This document shows positions 22,500-30,875 of a DNA stretch of 35,103 bases, one piece after another. The position numbers and the translations under genes were made by a program. Origin of the DNA: RGIG4576 sp045656705 (GTDB taxonomy: Bacteria; Bacteroidota; Bacteroidia; Bacteroidales; Muribaculaceae); assembly GCA_045656705.1 (NCBI GenBank), contig JAZORR010000037.1, forward strand, positions 1 to 35,103, given 5' to 3'. The number at the start of each line of letters is the position of its first letter. Within the stretch, counting starts at the first letter, position 1. Below the pieces are notes generated by a model. That model was not told the DNA's origin, did no database searches, and saw nothing but the letters and a program-made list of their open reading frames with translations.

Positions 22500-23045
22500 A
22501 TGGCTAAAGAACTTAAAGGAACTAAAACTGAAAAGAACCTACAAATTGCTTTTGCAGGCGAATCTCAAGCACATACTAAATATCTTTACTATGCTTCTAA
22601 GGCTAAGAAAGATGGTTATGTACAAATAGCTCAATTGTTTGAAGAAACTGCTTTAAACGAAAAAGAGCACGCTAAACTATGGTTTAAGCATCTTCATGGT
22701 GGTAAAGTACCTGCTACTACTACCAACCTTGCCGATGCTGCTAACGGCGAAAACTACGAGTGGACCGATATGTATGCTCAATTCGCTAAGGAAGCACGCG
22801 AAGAAGGTTTCGACGAAATCGCTGCTCAAATGGAAGGCGTAGCGGCTATCGAAAAACTTCACGAAGAACGCTACCGCAAACTTTTGAAGAACATCGAAGA
22901 CGAAGTAGTATTCTCTCGCGATGGCGAATGCATCTGGCAATGTTTGAATTGTGGTCATGTGGTGATTGGCAAGAAGGCTCCTGAAAAGTGTCCTGTTTGC
23001 GACCACGCACAATCTTACTTCGCTCTACGCGCTGAAAACTATTAA
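22500..23045 (+). CDS. rbr: Rubrerythrin
   Basis: A 181-residue non-haem iron peroxidase reducing hydrogen peroxide in anaerobes. The N-terminal four-helix ferritin-like domain carries the di-iron ligands, including Glu21, Glu54 with His57 in the ETALNEKEHAK block and EKLHEERY around 118-125. The C-terminal rubredoxin-like domain has Cys148-x2-Cys151 and Cys164-x2-Cys167 (CLNCGH, CPVCDH) for the Fe(SCys)4 centre. All ligands appear intact and length is standard. It is cytoplasmic, fitting an obligate anaerobe. It is followed by a very strong terminator. Confidence 0.97.
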   Translation: MAKELKGTKTEKNLQIAFAGESQAHTKYLYYASKAKKDGYVQIAQLFEETALNEKEHAKLWFKHLHGGKVPATTTNLADAANGENYEWTDMYAQFAKEAREEGFDEIAAQMEGVAAIEKLHEERYRKLLKNIEDEVVFSRDGECIWQCLNCGHVVIGKKAPEKCPVCDHAQSYFALRAENY

Positions 23046-23079
23046 TTCACTCACACATAATTGTGATTAATATTACAAA

Positions 23080-23119
23080 ATAGGCTTGATTGGGATCCCC
23101 AATCAAGCCTATATATTTT
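23080..23119. terminator. Strong terminator hairpin after rubrerythrin
   Basis: ATAGGCTTGATTGGG (23080-23094) pairs perfectly over 15 bases with CCCAATCAAGCCTAT (23098-23112) around a 3-base loop, followed by a T run on the plus strand and preceded by AAAA for the minus strand. It could stop transcription from both sides. Confidence 0.93.
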
Positions 23120-23430
23120 TATTAAAGTCTAAATCGTTGACTATCAAACCAAATGTATAAACACACAACTCATATATCCACGATACCACCCATCCACCCT
23201 ACGGTAGGGACGCACGGCTCGTGCGTCCGCCGATATCATTTGCGAAAGCAAAGAGAAGTCATTGAAACAATTTGTCTTTTTGTCTAAATTAAAAATGTCC
23301 TTCTGTCTAAAAACTCCTTCCTCCTCCATCCTAATTTTTTTTCATCGTTATCCTTTTTAAGGAAACTTTTTGCTCATTTTGGTTGTAACTTTGCACAAAA
23401 ATTGAGGAAAACTCCTCACTCCTCACTGAA
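23120..23430. other. Non-coding spacer between convergent rbr and nadK
   Basis: No credible gene. The spacer contains REP-like palindromes (23197-23228), homopurine/pyrimidine tracts, an isolated TAACTTTG -7-like sequence on the plus strand (23386-23393, no gene downstream on that strand, so it would read antisense into nadK) and copy 2 of a 22-base repeat at its right end. Confidence 0.6.
23197..23228. repeat. REP-like compound palindrome
   Basis: CCCTAC-G-GTAGGG (23197-23209) overlaps GGACGCACG-GCT-CGTGCGTCC (23208-23228), a perfect 9-base stem that is GC-rich in an AT-rich spacer. No T run follows, so it is not a simple terminator. The GGACGCACG/CGTGCGTCC form resembles repetitive intergenic palindromes I associate with gut Bacteroidales, but this is memory, not a search. 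Confidence 0.6.
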
Positions 23431-23431
23431 T
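23410..23431. repeat. 22-base spacer repeat, copy 2
   Basis: AACTCCTCACTCCTCACTGAAT, 20 of 22 bases identical to the copy at 257-278. It abuts the nadK stop codon. Confidence 0.4.
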
Positions 23432-24294
23432 CACACTCCCCACATCAATTTCTCGCGGAGCGTAGAGATAAAAGAGTGGCGAAGCGATTGCACCACCTTC
23501 ACTGTGAATGCTGCCTTCTTGATGGAGATAGCCGTACCTATTGGAAGAGTATTAGAGCGGCCATCAATACTCACATTATAGCTGTCGGCACGAGATAGAG
23601 TGCGTATGGTTATAGCAGAATCATCGCGAAGCACAAGCGGACGCATATTCAGCGAGTGAGGCGAGATAGGCGATAGCACTATATTTTGAGCATTAGGATC
23701 AAGTATTGGACCACCTACGCTTAGATTATAGGCTGTTGAGCCAGTAGGAGTAGAGATTATCAGACCATCTCCCTTGTAGGTAGTAAAATATGTGTCGTTT
23801 ACGCTTGTTTCCACCGATATCATCGACGATGTATCTTGGCGGAGTATTGCCACCTCATTGAGAGCAAATGGCTGTTCGATGCTTCCTTCGCATCCTATAG
23901 GAGTCACTTCAAGCAGTGTGCGACATTCCACCTTATAGCGATTATTCACTATGTCGTTTATCACCACTTCCACTTCGTTCATTGTGGCATCGGTAAGATA
24001 GCCCAAATGGCCGGTGTTGATACCAAGGATTGGGATGTTTTTTTGAGATACGCGTTTAGCCGTACGCAAGAATGTGCCATCGCCGCCAAGGCTTATTGCA
24101 ATATCGGCCTCGCATTGGTCGTCGGTGATTACTCGGTCGCAATGTAGCTCCTCGTTAATCACTTTACACAAATAGTTGTAAAATTTCTCTTGAATGTCTA
24201 TTTGTATGTTATATTTGCGTAAAGTGTTGAATAGTAGCACTATTCCGTCGATGTACTTCTCTTGATGGGTGTTACCAAAAATAGCTATTCGCAT
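23431..24294 (-). CDS. nadK: NAD kinase
   Basis: A 287-residue ATP-NAD kinase making NADP+. Diagnostic motifs are LGGDGTFLRTAK (69-80), the NE motif in ALNEVAI (Asn146, Glu147) and GDGLIISTPTGSTAYNLS. GGPILDP and SPISPHSLNMRPLV follow, as in other NadK proteins. Length and both ends are normal. The gene diverges from pdxJ across a 173-base spacer; this nadK/pdxJ arrangement beside an exbB-exbD-tonB set is, to my knowledge, common in Bacteroidales. No perfect -7 element is visible for this strand. Cytoplasmic. Confidence 0.97.
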   Translation of the reverse strand: MRIAIFGNTHQEKYIDGIVLLFNTLRKYNIQIDIQEKFYNYLCKVINEELHCDRVITDDQCEADIAISLGGDGTFLRTAKRVSQKNIPILGINTGHLGYLTDATMNEVEVVINDIVNNRYKVECRTLLEVTPIGCEGSIEQPFALNEVAILRQDTSSMISVETSVNDTYFTTYKGDGLIISTPTGSTAYNLSVGGPILDPNAQNIVLSPISPHSLNMRPLVLRDDSAITIRTLSRADSYNVSIDGRSNTLPIGTAISIKKAAFTVKVVQSLRHSFISTLREKLMWGV

Positions 24295-24361
24295 AAATAA
24301 ATGGTTAAATAGTTAAAAATTTACCTTATAATAGTAGAATTCGTATTATTTTTGCAAATAA

Positions 24362-24390
24362 TTGGCTATTGTAAGATTGTTGTATCTTTG
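24362..24390 (+). promoter_or_regulatory. Promoter candidate for the pdxJ-exbB-exbD-tonB operon
   Basis: TTG (24362-24364), 18 bases, then TATCTTTG (24383-24390). The -7 box is exact and the spacing slightly short. It predicts a leader of about 70 bases before the pdxJ ATG. Confidence 0.5.
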
Positions 24391-24467
24391 CAATGCCTTA
24401 CTTTTACAAAGGTAATAATAATAATTTGATAAAGTTTGTAGCCTGATAAAAAAATAGAATTATATAA

Positions 24468-25181
24468 ATGACAAATTTAAGTGTAAATATCAATAAGGTT
24501 GCCACATTGCGCAATGCGCGAGGAGGAAATCTTCCTAATGTGGAACAAGTGGCAATAGATTGTGAGAAGTTTGGTGCGCAAGGTATTACGGTGCATCCAC
24601 GTCCCGACGAACGCCACATTCGCTATAGCGATGTATTCCAATTGCGTCCTATTGTGAAAACTGAATTTAATATCGAAGGATATCCAAGCGAATCCTTTAT
24701 GGAATTGGTGCTTATGGCTAAGCCTGCACAAGTCACTTTGGTGCCTGATGCGCCAGATGTACTCACATCTTCGGCTGGATGGGATGTTGCTCCTAATCTT
24801 GAGTTTCTCACCGAGATTGTCGACCGTTTGAAAGAGGCTGGTATACGCACAAGCATCTTCGTGGGTACTGATGTCGAAAATATCAAGATGGCGGCTCGCA
24901 CTGGTGCCGATCGTATCGAACTCTACACAGGGCCTTATGCCGAAGACTTTGAGAAAGATCCTGCTGCTGCTGTTGCTCCTTATGTGGTGGCTGCCGATGC
25001 TGCTCATCGCGAAGGATTGGGCGTGAACGCTGGACACGATTTGAGCCTTAAAAACTTGAAGTATTTCCGCGACAATGTGAAGTATCTCAATGAGGTGTCG
25101 ATTGGTCACTCTCTTATCGCTGATGCTCTGTATATGGGCTTGGAAGCCACTATCAAGGCTTATAAGGATTGCTTAAAGTAA
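24468..25181 (+). CDS. pdxJ: Pyridoxine 5-phosphate synthase
   Basis: A 237-residue TIM-barrel enzyme condensing 1-deoxyxylulose-5-phosphate with 3-amino-2-oxopropyl phosphate to pyridoxine 5-phosphate, the last ring-forming step of DXP-dependent vitamin B6 synthesis. Motifs are LSVNINKVATLRNARGG, GITVHPRPDERHIR, TEFNIEGYPS, VTLVPDAPDVLTS, GVNAGHDLSLKNL and VSIGHSLIADALYMGLE. The start uses the NINKV form where proteobacterial enzymes have NIDHV; I take this as the Bacteroidetes variant. pdxA is not in the window. It is followed after 18 bases by exbB, forming the head of an operon with the Ton motor genes. Confidence 0.97.
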   Translation: MTNLSVNINKVATLRNARGGNLPNVEQVAIDCEKFGAQGITVHPRPDERHIRYSDVFQLRPIVKTEFNIEGYPSESFMELVLMAKPAQVTLVPDAPDVLTSSAGWDVAPNLEFLTEIVDRLKEAGIRTSIFVGTDVENIKMAARTGADRIELYTGPYAEDFEKDPAAAVAPYVVAADAAHREGLGVNAGHDLSLKNLKYFRDNVKYLNEVSIGHSLIADALYMGLEATIKAYKDCLK

Positions 25182-25199
25182 AAAACGAAATCGATAGGT

Positions 25200-25928
25200 A
25201 TGAATATCTTAACAAATATTTTGGCAACCATTTTGCCCGATGAAACCCTTTCGTTGGCCAATGATACTGTAGCCACCATTGCCACCGAACCTGCTGTGGT
25301 GGAGATGGAACTCTCTATGTGGGACTTGTGTCTGAAAGGTGGTATCATTATGATTCCATTGCTATTGCTCTCTATTGTGAGCATTTATATCCTTGTAGAA
25401 CGCTTTTTTGCTATTCGCAAGGCGGCTAAGGAGGATAAGAACTTTATGAAGCGTATTAAGGACTATATCCACGATGGCGAGATCGAAAGTGCTATGAACC
25501 TATGTAAAAAGGTGAACACTCCTTATTCTCGTCTTATTCTCAAAGGGATTACTCGCATCGGCCGACCTATGAACGATGTGCTTGTCGCTATTGAAAACAC
25601 TGGTAACCTCGAAGTGGCCGAACTTGAGAAGGGGTTCACTTGGCTTGCCACTACTGCTGCAGGTGCTCCTATGATTGGTTTCTTGGGTACGGTTACGGGT
25701 ATGGTGCAAGCATTCTTCGCTATGGCAAGTGCTGGTAGCAATGCCAATGTCACTGTCCTTGCAAGTGGTATCTACGAAGCTCTTGTCACCACTGTGGCTG
25801 GTTTGTTTGTCGGTATTATTGCCCTCTTTGCCTACAACTACCTTGTGGCAATGGTGAATAAGGTGATGAAGCAACTCGAAGCCAAGACTATGGAATTTAT
25901 GGACTTGCTCAACGAGCCTGCTAAGTAA
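25200..25928 (+). CDS. exbB: MotA/TolQ/ExbB proton-channel family protein
   Basis: A 242-residue inner-membrane motor subunit. After a 40-residue N-terminal segment come three membrane helices at about 47-69, 150-175 and 190-215. The second and third carry the family signatures WLATTAAGAPMIGFLGTVTG and GIYEALVTTVAGL, with Glu193 and the small/Thr residues lining the proton path. With ExbD it uses the proton motive force to energise TonB (or the Tol system). Because exbD and a TonB protein follow directly, ExbB is the better name than TolQ. The gene is 18 bases after pdxJ and 24 before exbD. Confidence 0.93.
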   Translation: MNILTNILATILPDETLSLANDTVATIATEPAVVEMELSMWDLCLKGGIIMIPLLLLSIVSIYILVERFFAIRKAAKEDKNFMKRIKDYIHDGEIESAMNLCKKVNTPYSRLILKGITRIGRPMNDVLVAIENTGNLEVAELEKGFTWLATTAAGAPMIGFLGTVTGMVQAFFAMASAGSNANVTVLASGIYEALVTTVAGLFVGIIALFAYNYLVAMVNKVMKQLEAKTMEFMDLLNEPAK

Positions 25929-25952
25929 GAAGTGTGATAAAATACATCGAAA

Positions 25953-26375
25953 ATGGCACTACGACGACAAAACGAAACTCTCGCCACATTCAGTATGGCA
26001 TCTATGACCGATGTCATTTTCCTGCTTTTGATATTTTTTATGGTCACATCTACTTTTGTGATGCCTACTGCTATGGAGGTAAATCTTCCTCAGGGCAGTA
26101 CGCAAGCAGCTATTAAGCCATCTACAAGAGTGTATGTCGATAAAGATCAAAAAATATTTTGGTGCGAGAGCGAAGGTGAGCCTCAATTGCTTGCCGACGA
26201 CGCACAACTTATGAGTTATTTGCGACTTACGCACGAAAATTCTCCCGAGCAATTTATTGCACTCTATGCCGATGCTTCGGTGCCTTATGGCACTATTGTG
26301 CGTATTCTCGATTGTGGCACTAAGGCCAATATTAAGATTGTGCTTGCCACAAGACCTGTAAACTCTCAAGAATAA
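25953..26375 (+). CDS. exbD: ExbD/TolR biopolymer transport protein
   Basis: A 140-residue single-pass protein. A short basic N-terminus (MALRRQNETL) is followed by the membrane helix MTDVIFLLLIFFMVTSTF with the essential protonatable Asp20. The periplasmic domain runs from MEVNLPQGS onward and ends in VRILDCGTKANIKIVLATRP, the ExbD fold. It forms the proton-driven motor with the preceding ExbB and acts on the TonB encoded 15 bases downstream. Length and topology are normal. Confidence 0.93.
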   Translation: MALRRQNETLATFSMASMTDVIFLLLIFFMVTSTFVMPTAMEVNLPQGSTQAAIKPSTRVYVDKDQKIFWCESEGEPQLLADDAQLMSYLRLTHENSPEQFIALYADASVPYGTIVRILDCGTKANIKIVLATRPVNSQE

Positions 26376-26390
26376 ACCACTACATACGAT

Positions 26391-27179
26391 ATGAATTTAG
26401 ATAAGGACCAAATACAAGGGATTTTGGGCACGCTGATTTTTCACGCTGTGCTTATCGCTGCGTTGGCTCTTGGCTATTTGTATTATCGTTATCCTCCCGA
26501 AGAACATCCCGAACTCGACAATAGCGAAATTCTATTTGGTGGCGAATTTGTGGAATACGACGACTTTGGTGATATGAATACGCCTGCCCTTCAAGAAAGT
26601 GCGCCTGCACCCAATCAAGTGCAGAACACTATAGAAGGCTCCGATGTTGTGGACGAGGGCGTGAAGGGCGATGATGTGCCTCCGTTGGTGAGTAGCACCG
26701 ATGAATCGCCTATGAAAGAGGTGAAAAAAGAAAATCCTGGTCCTACTCAGGAAGAACTTGCCGAGCAACAACGCATTCGCGAGCAGGAAGAAACTTCTAA
26801 ACGCGTAAGCAAAAGTGTTGTGGGCGCTTTTGGTAAATCGGCTAATTCGCAAAAGCAAACTGCTGCTAAGGAGGAAACGAAGGAAACCACCAACGGTGGC
26901 GGTAATGTCAGCATTGAGGGGCTTGATGGTTACTCTTTGTCTTCTTTTGGCGATGTGGGACGCACCACAAAGCAGGGATGGATAAAGGTTCAAGTCACGG
27001 TAAACGATAAAGGCGAGGTGATAGGTGCAAAGGTGTCGGGTGGTGATGGTGTGGCATACACCGATTTGACTTTGCGTAAAAAATGCGTGGCGGCAGCTAA
27101 GCAATCACGCTTTTCTGTGCCTAAGAATAAGACCGGTGAAGCCGTGGGCTACATCACTTGGCGTTTTGAACCTAAATAG
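26391..27179 (+). CDS. tonB: TonB-family energy transducer
   Basis: 262 residues. One N-terminal membrane helix (about 10-31, with His18 inside it, as in TonB helices) is followed by a long periplasmic spacer of acidic, then Lys/Glu/Gln-rich residues (about 60-170). The C-terminal domain is about 176-262 (GWIKVQVTVNDKGEVIGAKV ... LRKKCVAAAKQSRFSVP). The VTVNDKGEV-I strand followed by a helix with AAxxSRF is typical of TonB/TolA-like C-terminal domains that contact outer-membrane receptors. It completes the pdxJ-exbB-exbD-tonB operon. No terminator hairpin is seen directly after it. Confidence 0.9.
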   Translation: MNLDKDQIQGILGTLIFHAVLIAALALGYLYYRYPPEEHPELDNSEILFGGEFVEYDDFGDMNTPALQESAPAPNQVQNTIEGSDVVDEGVKGDDVPPLVSSTDESPMKEVKKENPGPTQEELAEQQRIREQEETSKRVSKSVVGAFGKSANSQKQTAAKEETKETTNGGGNVSIEGLDGYSLSSFGDVGRTTKQGWIKVQVTVNDKGEVIGAKVSGGDGVAYTDLTLRKKCVAAAKQSRFSVPKNKTGEAVGYITWRFEPK

Positions 27180-27248
27180 GCAAAATTTATGAATATTTGC
27201 CTTAAAAATAGAATATAAACAGAATAAAAAACGTATATCAACAATAAA

Positions 27249-27280
27249 TTTGCAATATATAATATTATAGTGTATATTTG
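27249..27280 (+). promoter_or_regulatory. Bacteroidetes promoter for the 1129-residue secreted repeat protein
   Basis: TTTG (27249-27252), exactly 20 bases, then TATATTTG (27273-27280): both elements match consensus. Transcription would begin near 27287, about 26 bases before the ATG. This is the best promoter match in the window. Confidence 0.75.
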
Positions 27281-27312
27281 TGCAAGAATATTAACTTAAC
27301 TGCTAAAAACAT

Positions 27313-30300
27313 ATGAAGAAAACTACTACTCTGGCGTTGATGCTTATGATTTGCTTGAGTGCTATGGCTCAAAATCTTTATGCGCCTCACTCTTTGAAAG
27401 CAACGCCTAATTTTAACTCTGTGAAATTGGAGTGGAAAGCTCCAAGTGACAAAAACACATTGCAATGGCACACAGATTATGCCTACAATGGTAACGATGG
27501 TGTGAAGGCCGATCCTTATGGTACATTGCAATTCTACACTGGTGCGAGATTCGACGCCAACGATTTGAAGAATGTTGTGGGCGAACAAGTAGACTCTATC
27601 GGTTACTACGAATATCGCGAAATGGTAAATCTCACCTTCTTTATCTACGAAAATGGTAAGCCTGTTTATTCACAAGCTCTTGATGTTACCAATTATGTGA
27701 AGGATAGCTGGAGAAAGTATGCTCTTACTACTCCTTACACTATTCCTGCTAATGCCGAAGTGATGTTTGCATTGAAGATGGAATATGGCGACAATATGGA
27801 ATTGGCTGCTATCAAGGATAATGGTCCTACTCACTATGGTAAGGGTGATATGTACTCTTATGATGGTGTTAATTGGTCTAATTCTGGCGATGGTAACTAC
27901 CTTCTTACTGCTTATATCAAGAATGCTGCTGAGGGTAACGCTGCTCACGAAGGCTATAATGTATATTGCAATGGAGAAAAGGTGAATACTGCTGTCGTTA
28001 CTGAAGAAATTTTTGAATTGAATTCTCTTGCCGATGGTACTCACACTCTTGAAGTGGCTGCTGTATATGGTTCACAAGAAGCTAAGTCTAAGGCGATAAA
28101 TGTTACTACTAAGGGTTTGGATAAGTGTTTCCCAAGTGCAAGCATCTCTTCTACTAAGGTAGATGGTTTCAATGCTGAAATTTCTTGGGTAGCTCCTCTT
28201 GTGGCTCCTGCCGAACTTACTTGGACCAATAAAGAAAAGTCTACTTCTATCGGTGCTACTTCTAAGAGCGATCCTAAGGTGTGGATCAAGAACGAATTTA
28301 GTGCTACCGACCTTATCACTTATAGCGGTAGCAAACTCACTGCTATCAATATGCACTTCACTACTGCTGTTACTGGTGTCACTTTGTGGGTGATGAAGAA
28401 CGATGAGTTCGTTTATTCTGAATCTCTTTCTACTGTAAAGGTAGCTGGTATCAAGGCTAATGAATGGGCAAGATTCCAATTGAAGACTCCTGTCGTTATC
28501 GAGCCAGGTGCTAAATACGCTTATGGTCTATATGTGACTCACGCTCCAAGTATGAAGCCTATTTCTATCGATAAGGCTCAATCTGTGGGTGCTAAGGGTA
28601 GCACTTTCTCTACTTCAAGCCAAGCATCGGCTGGTTTTGAAAAGACTAAACCTTACTGGAAGACTCTTGCCGAAGGTAATATCGCTGGTAACTGGATGAT
28701 GACTGCCGAAGTGGAAACTACTTCTACCAATTCTTACAGCTTGGCTGGATATGATATCTATCGCAATGGCGAAAAGATTGCAACCGATGTCACTGCTACT
28801 ACTTATAACGATGTTGTCGACGCTCCTGGCACCTACACTTATGGTGTTGTGGCTAAGAGCAACAATGGTTTGGCCTCTGATATGGTCACTACTATGCTTT
28901 CTTTTGCTCTTCCTCCTACTTTCACTGCGCCTAATATCGAAGAATACAAACTTGATAAGGCTACAGGTAAGATGAGTTTGAAGTGGAATATGGATATCGA
29001 ACTTGCTCACTACGGTTCTCCTGAATATATGGCTGGTTTCGATGAAGAAATGGCGTTGATGTATGGTACTCGTTTCACTGCTTCTGAATTGGCTCCTTTT
29101 GCTGGTTACGAAATTAGCAAGTTGCAATTTGTTCTTGGCGAATCTGTTGGCGACTTCAAGGTGGGGGTTTATGGTACTAAGGGACAAGTTTACTCTGAAC
29201 TTAGCTTCAAAGAAAACGAAATCGAACCATTCGTGCTTTACACTGTTGAATTGCCTACTCCTGTGGCTGTAACCGAAACGAGCGACTACTACATTGCTTA
29301 TAATGTAATTGCTCCTGCTAATACTGCTCCTATTATCCTCGACGCTGGTCCACTTGTGACTAATGGTGCTATGGTGAGCGTAACCGATGGTGTGAAATGG
29401 ATGAAGTTGGGTACTCTTAATGCTTCTTACAACAATTACAATATCGTAATCGGTGCCAACCTTACTGCTCCTGATGGTGCATCTGCTGCTCCTATGCTCA
29501 CTAAGAGTCCAAGCCTTCAAAATGGCAAGTTCACCAAGAAAGTGGTGAAAGTTATGGATAAGGAATTCGGTATCGAAGGCGAAACTGTTGTTAAGGCTTC
29601 TGCTCCTGCCAAGGTAGCGGCTAAGGCTGTGAAGTTTGAAGTATATCGCAATAGAAGCTTGGCTACTACTACCGAAGCTCTTGAATTTGAAGAAATGTTG
29701 ACTAATTATGGTGGTTTCCAATACACTGTAAAGGCTATCTTCAGCAATGGTTGGGAATCTAAGATGTCTGAAGCTGCTGTTGTTAACTATGAAGTTCCTC
29801 AAAAGGTGGACGCTCCTTTCGATTTGGCAGGTGAATATGCCGATAATAAACTTAATCTTGCTTGGAAACCTGCTTCTGAAGCCAAAGTGCTTGGTTATGG
29901 CGTAGGTGATGAGGCTAACGATGTAGCTTATAGAATGACTGGTCAAACTGAAGCTTATATCATTGCTAAGTTCCCAGTGGACTCTGTTAATAAGTACGAT
30001 GGTATGGAGCTTACTCACGTTAAGTTCAAGATCGTAAAGGATCAATTGAAGAGCATCAAGGCTGTTGTATTCCATGGCACAACTATCGAATATGCTCAAC
30101 CTGTGGATGTGGCTGATTTGCAAGCAGGATGGAACAATATCCGTTTGAATAAGCCTGTAAAGGTGAAGAAGGGTGTAGAATTGGGTATAGGTTACTACTG
30201 CACATTTGCTTCTGGTGCTACTGTATTCGTGGCTGATGCTGGTCCATCTTCTAATCCTGGTTATAGCGATTTGATCTCTGTTTCGGCTTACTCTTGGAAG

Positions 30301-30702
30301 TCAATGAATAAGGACAGTGGTATCTCTTGCAACTGGCGTATCGAAGGCGTTTTGAAGAAGGCCGACAATGCTGCTACTAAGAGTCAAGTGAAGGCTCGCG
30401 CCGAAGGTGTCACTTACAATGTATATTGCAATGGTGCTATCGTAGCCGAAGGTGTACAAGTTACAAGCTATGCTGTAGAAAACCCTGCTGAAGGTAAGTA
30501 TGTGGTTACATCTGTGGCTAACGGTGTAGAAAGTGCTGAATCTAACATCGTTTACTTCTATCCTTCTGGTGTGGAAGAAAACTTTGCCGATGACAACGCT
30601 CCTGTTGAATTCTTCAATATGCAAGGTGTGAAGGTTGAAACTCCTGAAAATGGTATCTTCATCCGCAAGCAAGGCCGCAAGACTACGAAGGTAGTTCTAT
30701 AA
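27313..30702 (+). CDS. Secreted four-repeat FN3/jelly-roll protein with type IX-like sorting end
   Basis: An 1129-residue exported protein, signal MKKTTTLALMLMICLSAMAQ cleaving near residue 19. It contains four divergent copies of a module: a beta-sandwich of about 135-145 residues (about 73-204, 322-468, 580-716, 878-1015) resembling the cleaved-adhesin/choice-of-anchor type, followed in each case by an FN3-like strand (YNVYCNGEKV, YDIYRNGEKI, FEVYRNRSLA, YNVYCNGAIV). Each sandwich shows a WxxYxLxxPxxI-like line such as WARFQLKTPVVIEPG. The end, about 1097-1129 (VEFFNMQGVKVETPENGIFI plus a basic tail), is a sorting-type domain nearly shared with the protein ending at 17127. No catalytic motif is visible, so it is probably an adhesin or surface-binding protein. 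Strong own promoter and terminator. Confidence 0.85.
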   Translation: MKKTTTLALMLMICLSAMAQNLYAPHSLKATPNFNSVKLEWKAPSDKNTLQWHTDYAYNGNDGVKADPYGTLQFYTGARFDANDLKNVVGEQVDSIGYYEYREMVNLTFFIYENGKPVYSQALDVTNYVKDSWRKYALTTPYTIPANAEVMFALKMEYGDNMELAAIKDNGPTHYGKGDMYSYDGVNWSNSGDGNYLLTAYIKNAAEGNAAHEGYNVYCNGEKVNTAVVTEEIFELNSLADGTHTLEVAAVYGSQEAKSKAINVTTKGLDKCFPSASISSTKVDGFNAEISWVAPLVAPAELTWTNKEKSTSIGATSKSDPKVWIKNEFSATDLITYSGSKLTAINMHFTTAVTGVTLWVMKNDEFVYSESLSTVKVAGIKANEWARFQLKTPVVIEPGAKYAYGLYVTHAPSMKPISIDKAQSVGAKGSTFSTSSQASAGFEKTKPYWKTLAEGNIAGNWMMTAEVETTSTNSYSLAGYDIYRNGEKIATDVTATTYNDVVDAPGTYTYGVVAKSNNGLASDMVTTMLSFALPPTFTAPNIEEYKLDKATGKMSLKWNMDIELAHYGSPEYMAGFDEEMALMYGTRFTASELAPFAGYEISKLQFVLGESVGDFKVGVYGTKGQVYSELSFKENEIEPFVLYTVELPTPVAVTETSDYYIAYNVIAPANTAPIILDAGPLVTNGAMVSVTDGVKWMKLGTLNASYNNYNIVIGANLTAPDGASAAPMLTKSPSLQNGKFTKKVVKVMDKEFGIEGETVVKASAPAKVAAKAVKFEVYRNRSLATTTEALEFEEMLTNYGGFQYTVKAIFSNGWESKMSEAAVVNYEVPQKVDAPFDLAGEYADNKLNLAWKPASEAKVLGYGVGDEANDVAYRMTGQTEAYIIAKFPVDSVNKYDGMELTHVKFKIVKDQLKSIKAVVFHGTTIEYAQPVDVADLQAGWNNIRLNKPVKVKKGVELGIGYYCTFASGATVFVADAGPSSNPGYSDLISVSAYSWKSMNKDSGISCNWRIEGVLKKADNAATKSQVKARAEGVTYNVYCNGAIVAEGVQVTSYAVENPAEGKYVVTSVANGVESAESNIVYFYPSGVEENFADDNAPVEFFNMQGVKVETPENGIFIRKQGRKTTKVVL

Positions 30703-30747
30703 GATTGAATTTATAGGTGCTTTAGGCACTATAACATAAAATCGTGT

Positions 30748-30782
30748 AAAGTGGCTCGGCATTGCCGAGTCACTTTGTTTTT
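30748..30782 (+). terminator. Rho-independent terminator after the secreted repeat protein
   Basis: AAAGTGGCTCGGC (30748-30760) pairs with GCCGAGTCACTTT (30764-30776) around ATT with one G-T wobble, followed by GTTTTT. Confidence 0.95.
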
Positions 30783-30822
30783 CATATATTTTGTGGATTG
30801 GTTGGTTTTTTGCCATTAAATG

Positions 30823-30854
30823 TTTGGTGGAGTGCCAAAAAAGTGGTAACTTGC
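30823..30854 (+). promoter_or_regulatory. Weak promoter candidate for the S24 repressor-BspA operon
   Basis: TTTG (30823-30826), 20 bases, then TAACTTGC (30847-30854), which matches four of the six fixed -7 positions. Leader about 15 bases. No obvious operator palindrome was found beside it. Confidence 0.35.
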
Positions 30855-30875
30855 ACTCGATTTATAGTATTAACG

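Noticed and set aside
23144..23329. Small minus-strand open frame over the REP-like palindrome
   Set aside because: It has no ribosome binding or family support and spans a palindromic repeat.
28615..30123. Long (502-codon) open frame on the minus strand inside the secreted repeat protein
   Set aside because: It is a shadow of the plus-strand gene; translation is rich in Ser/His/Ile with no family features, and the plus strand has signal peptide, repeats and sorting domain.
30762..30875. 38-residue N-terminal extension of the S24 repressor
   Set aside because: It begins inside the terminator stem of the preceding gene and lacks homology; the helix-turn-helix starts right after ATG 30876.
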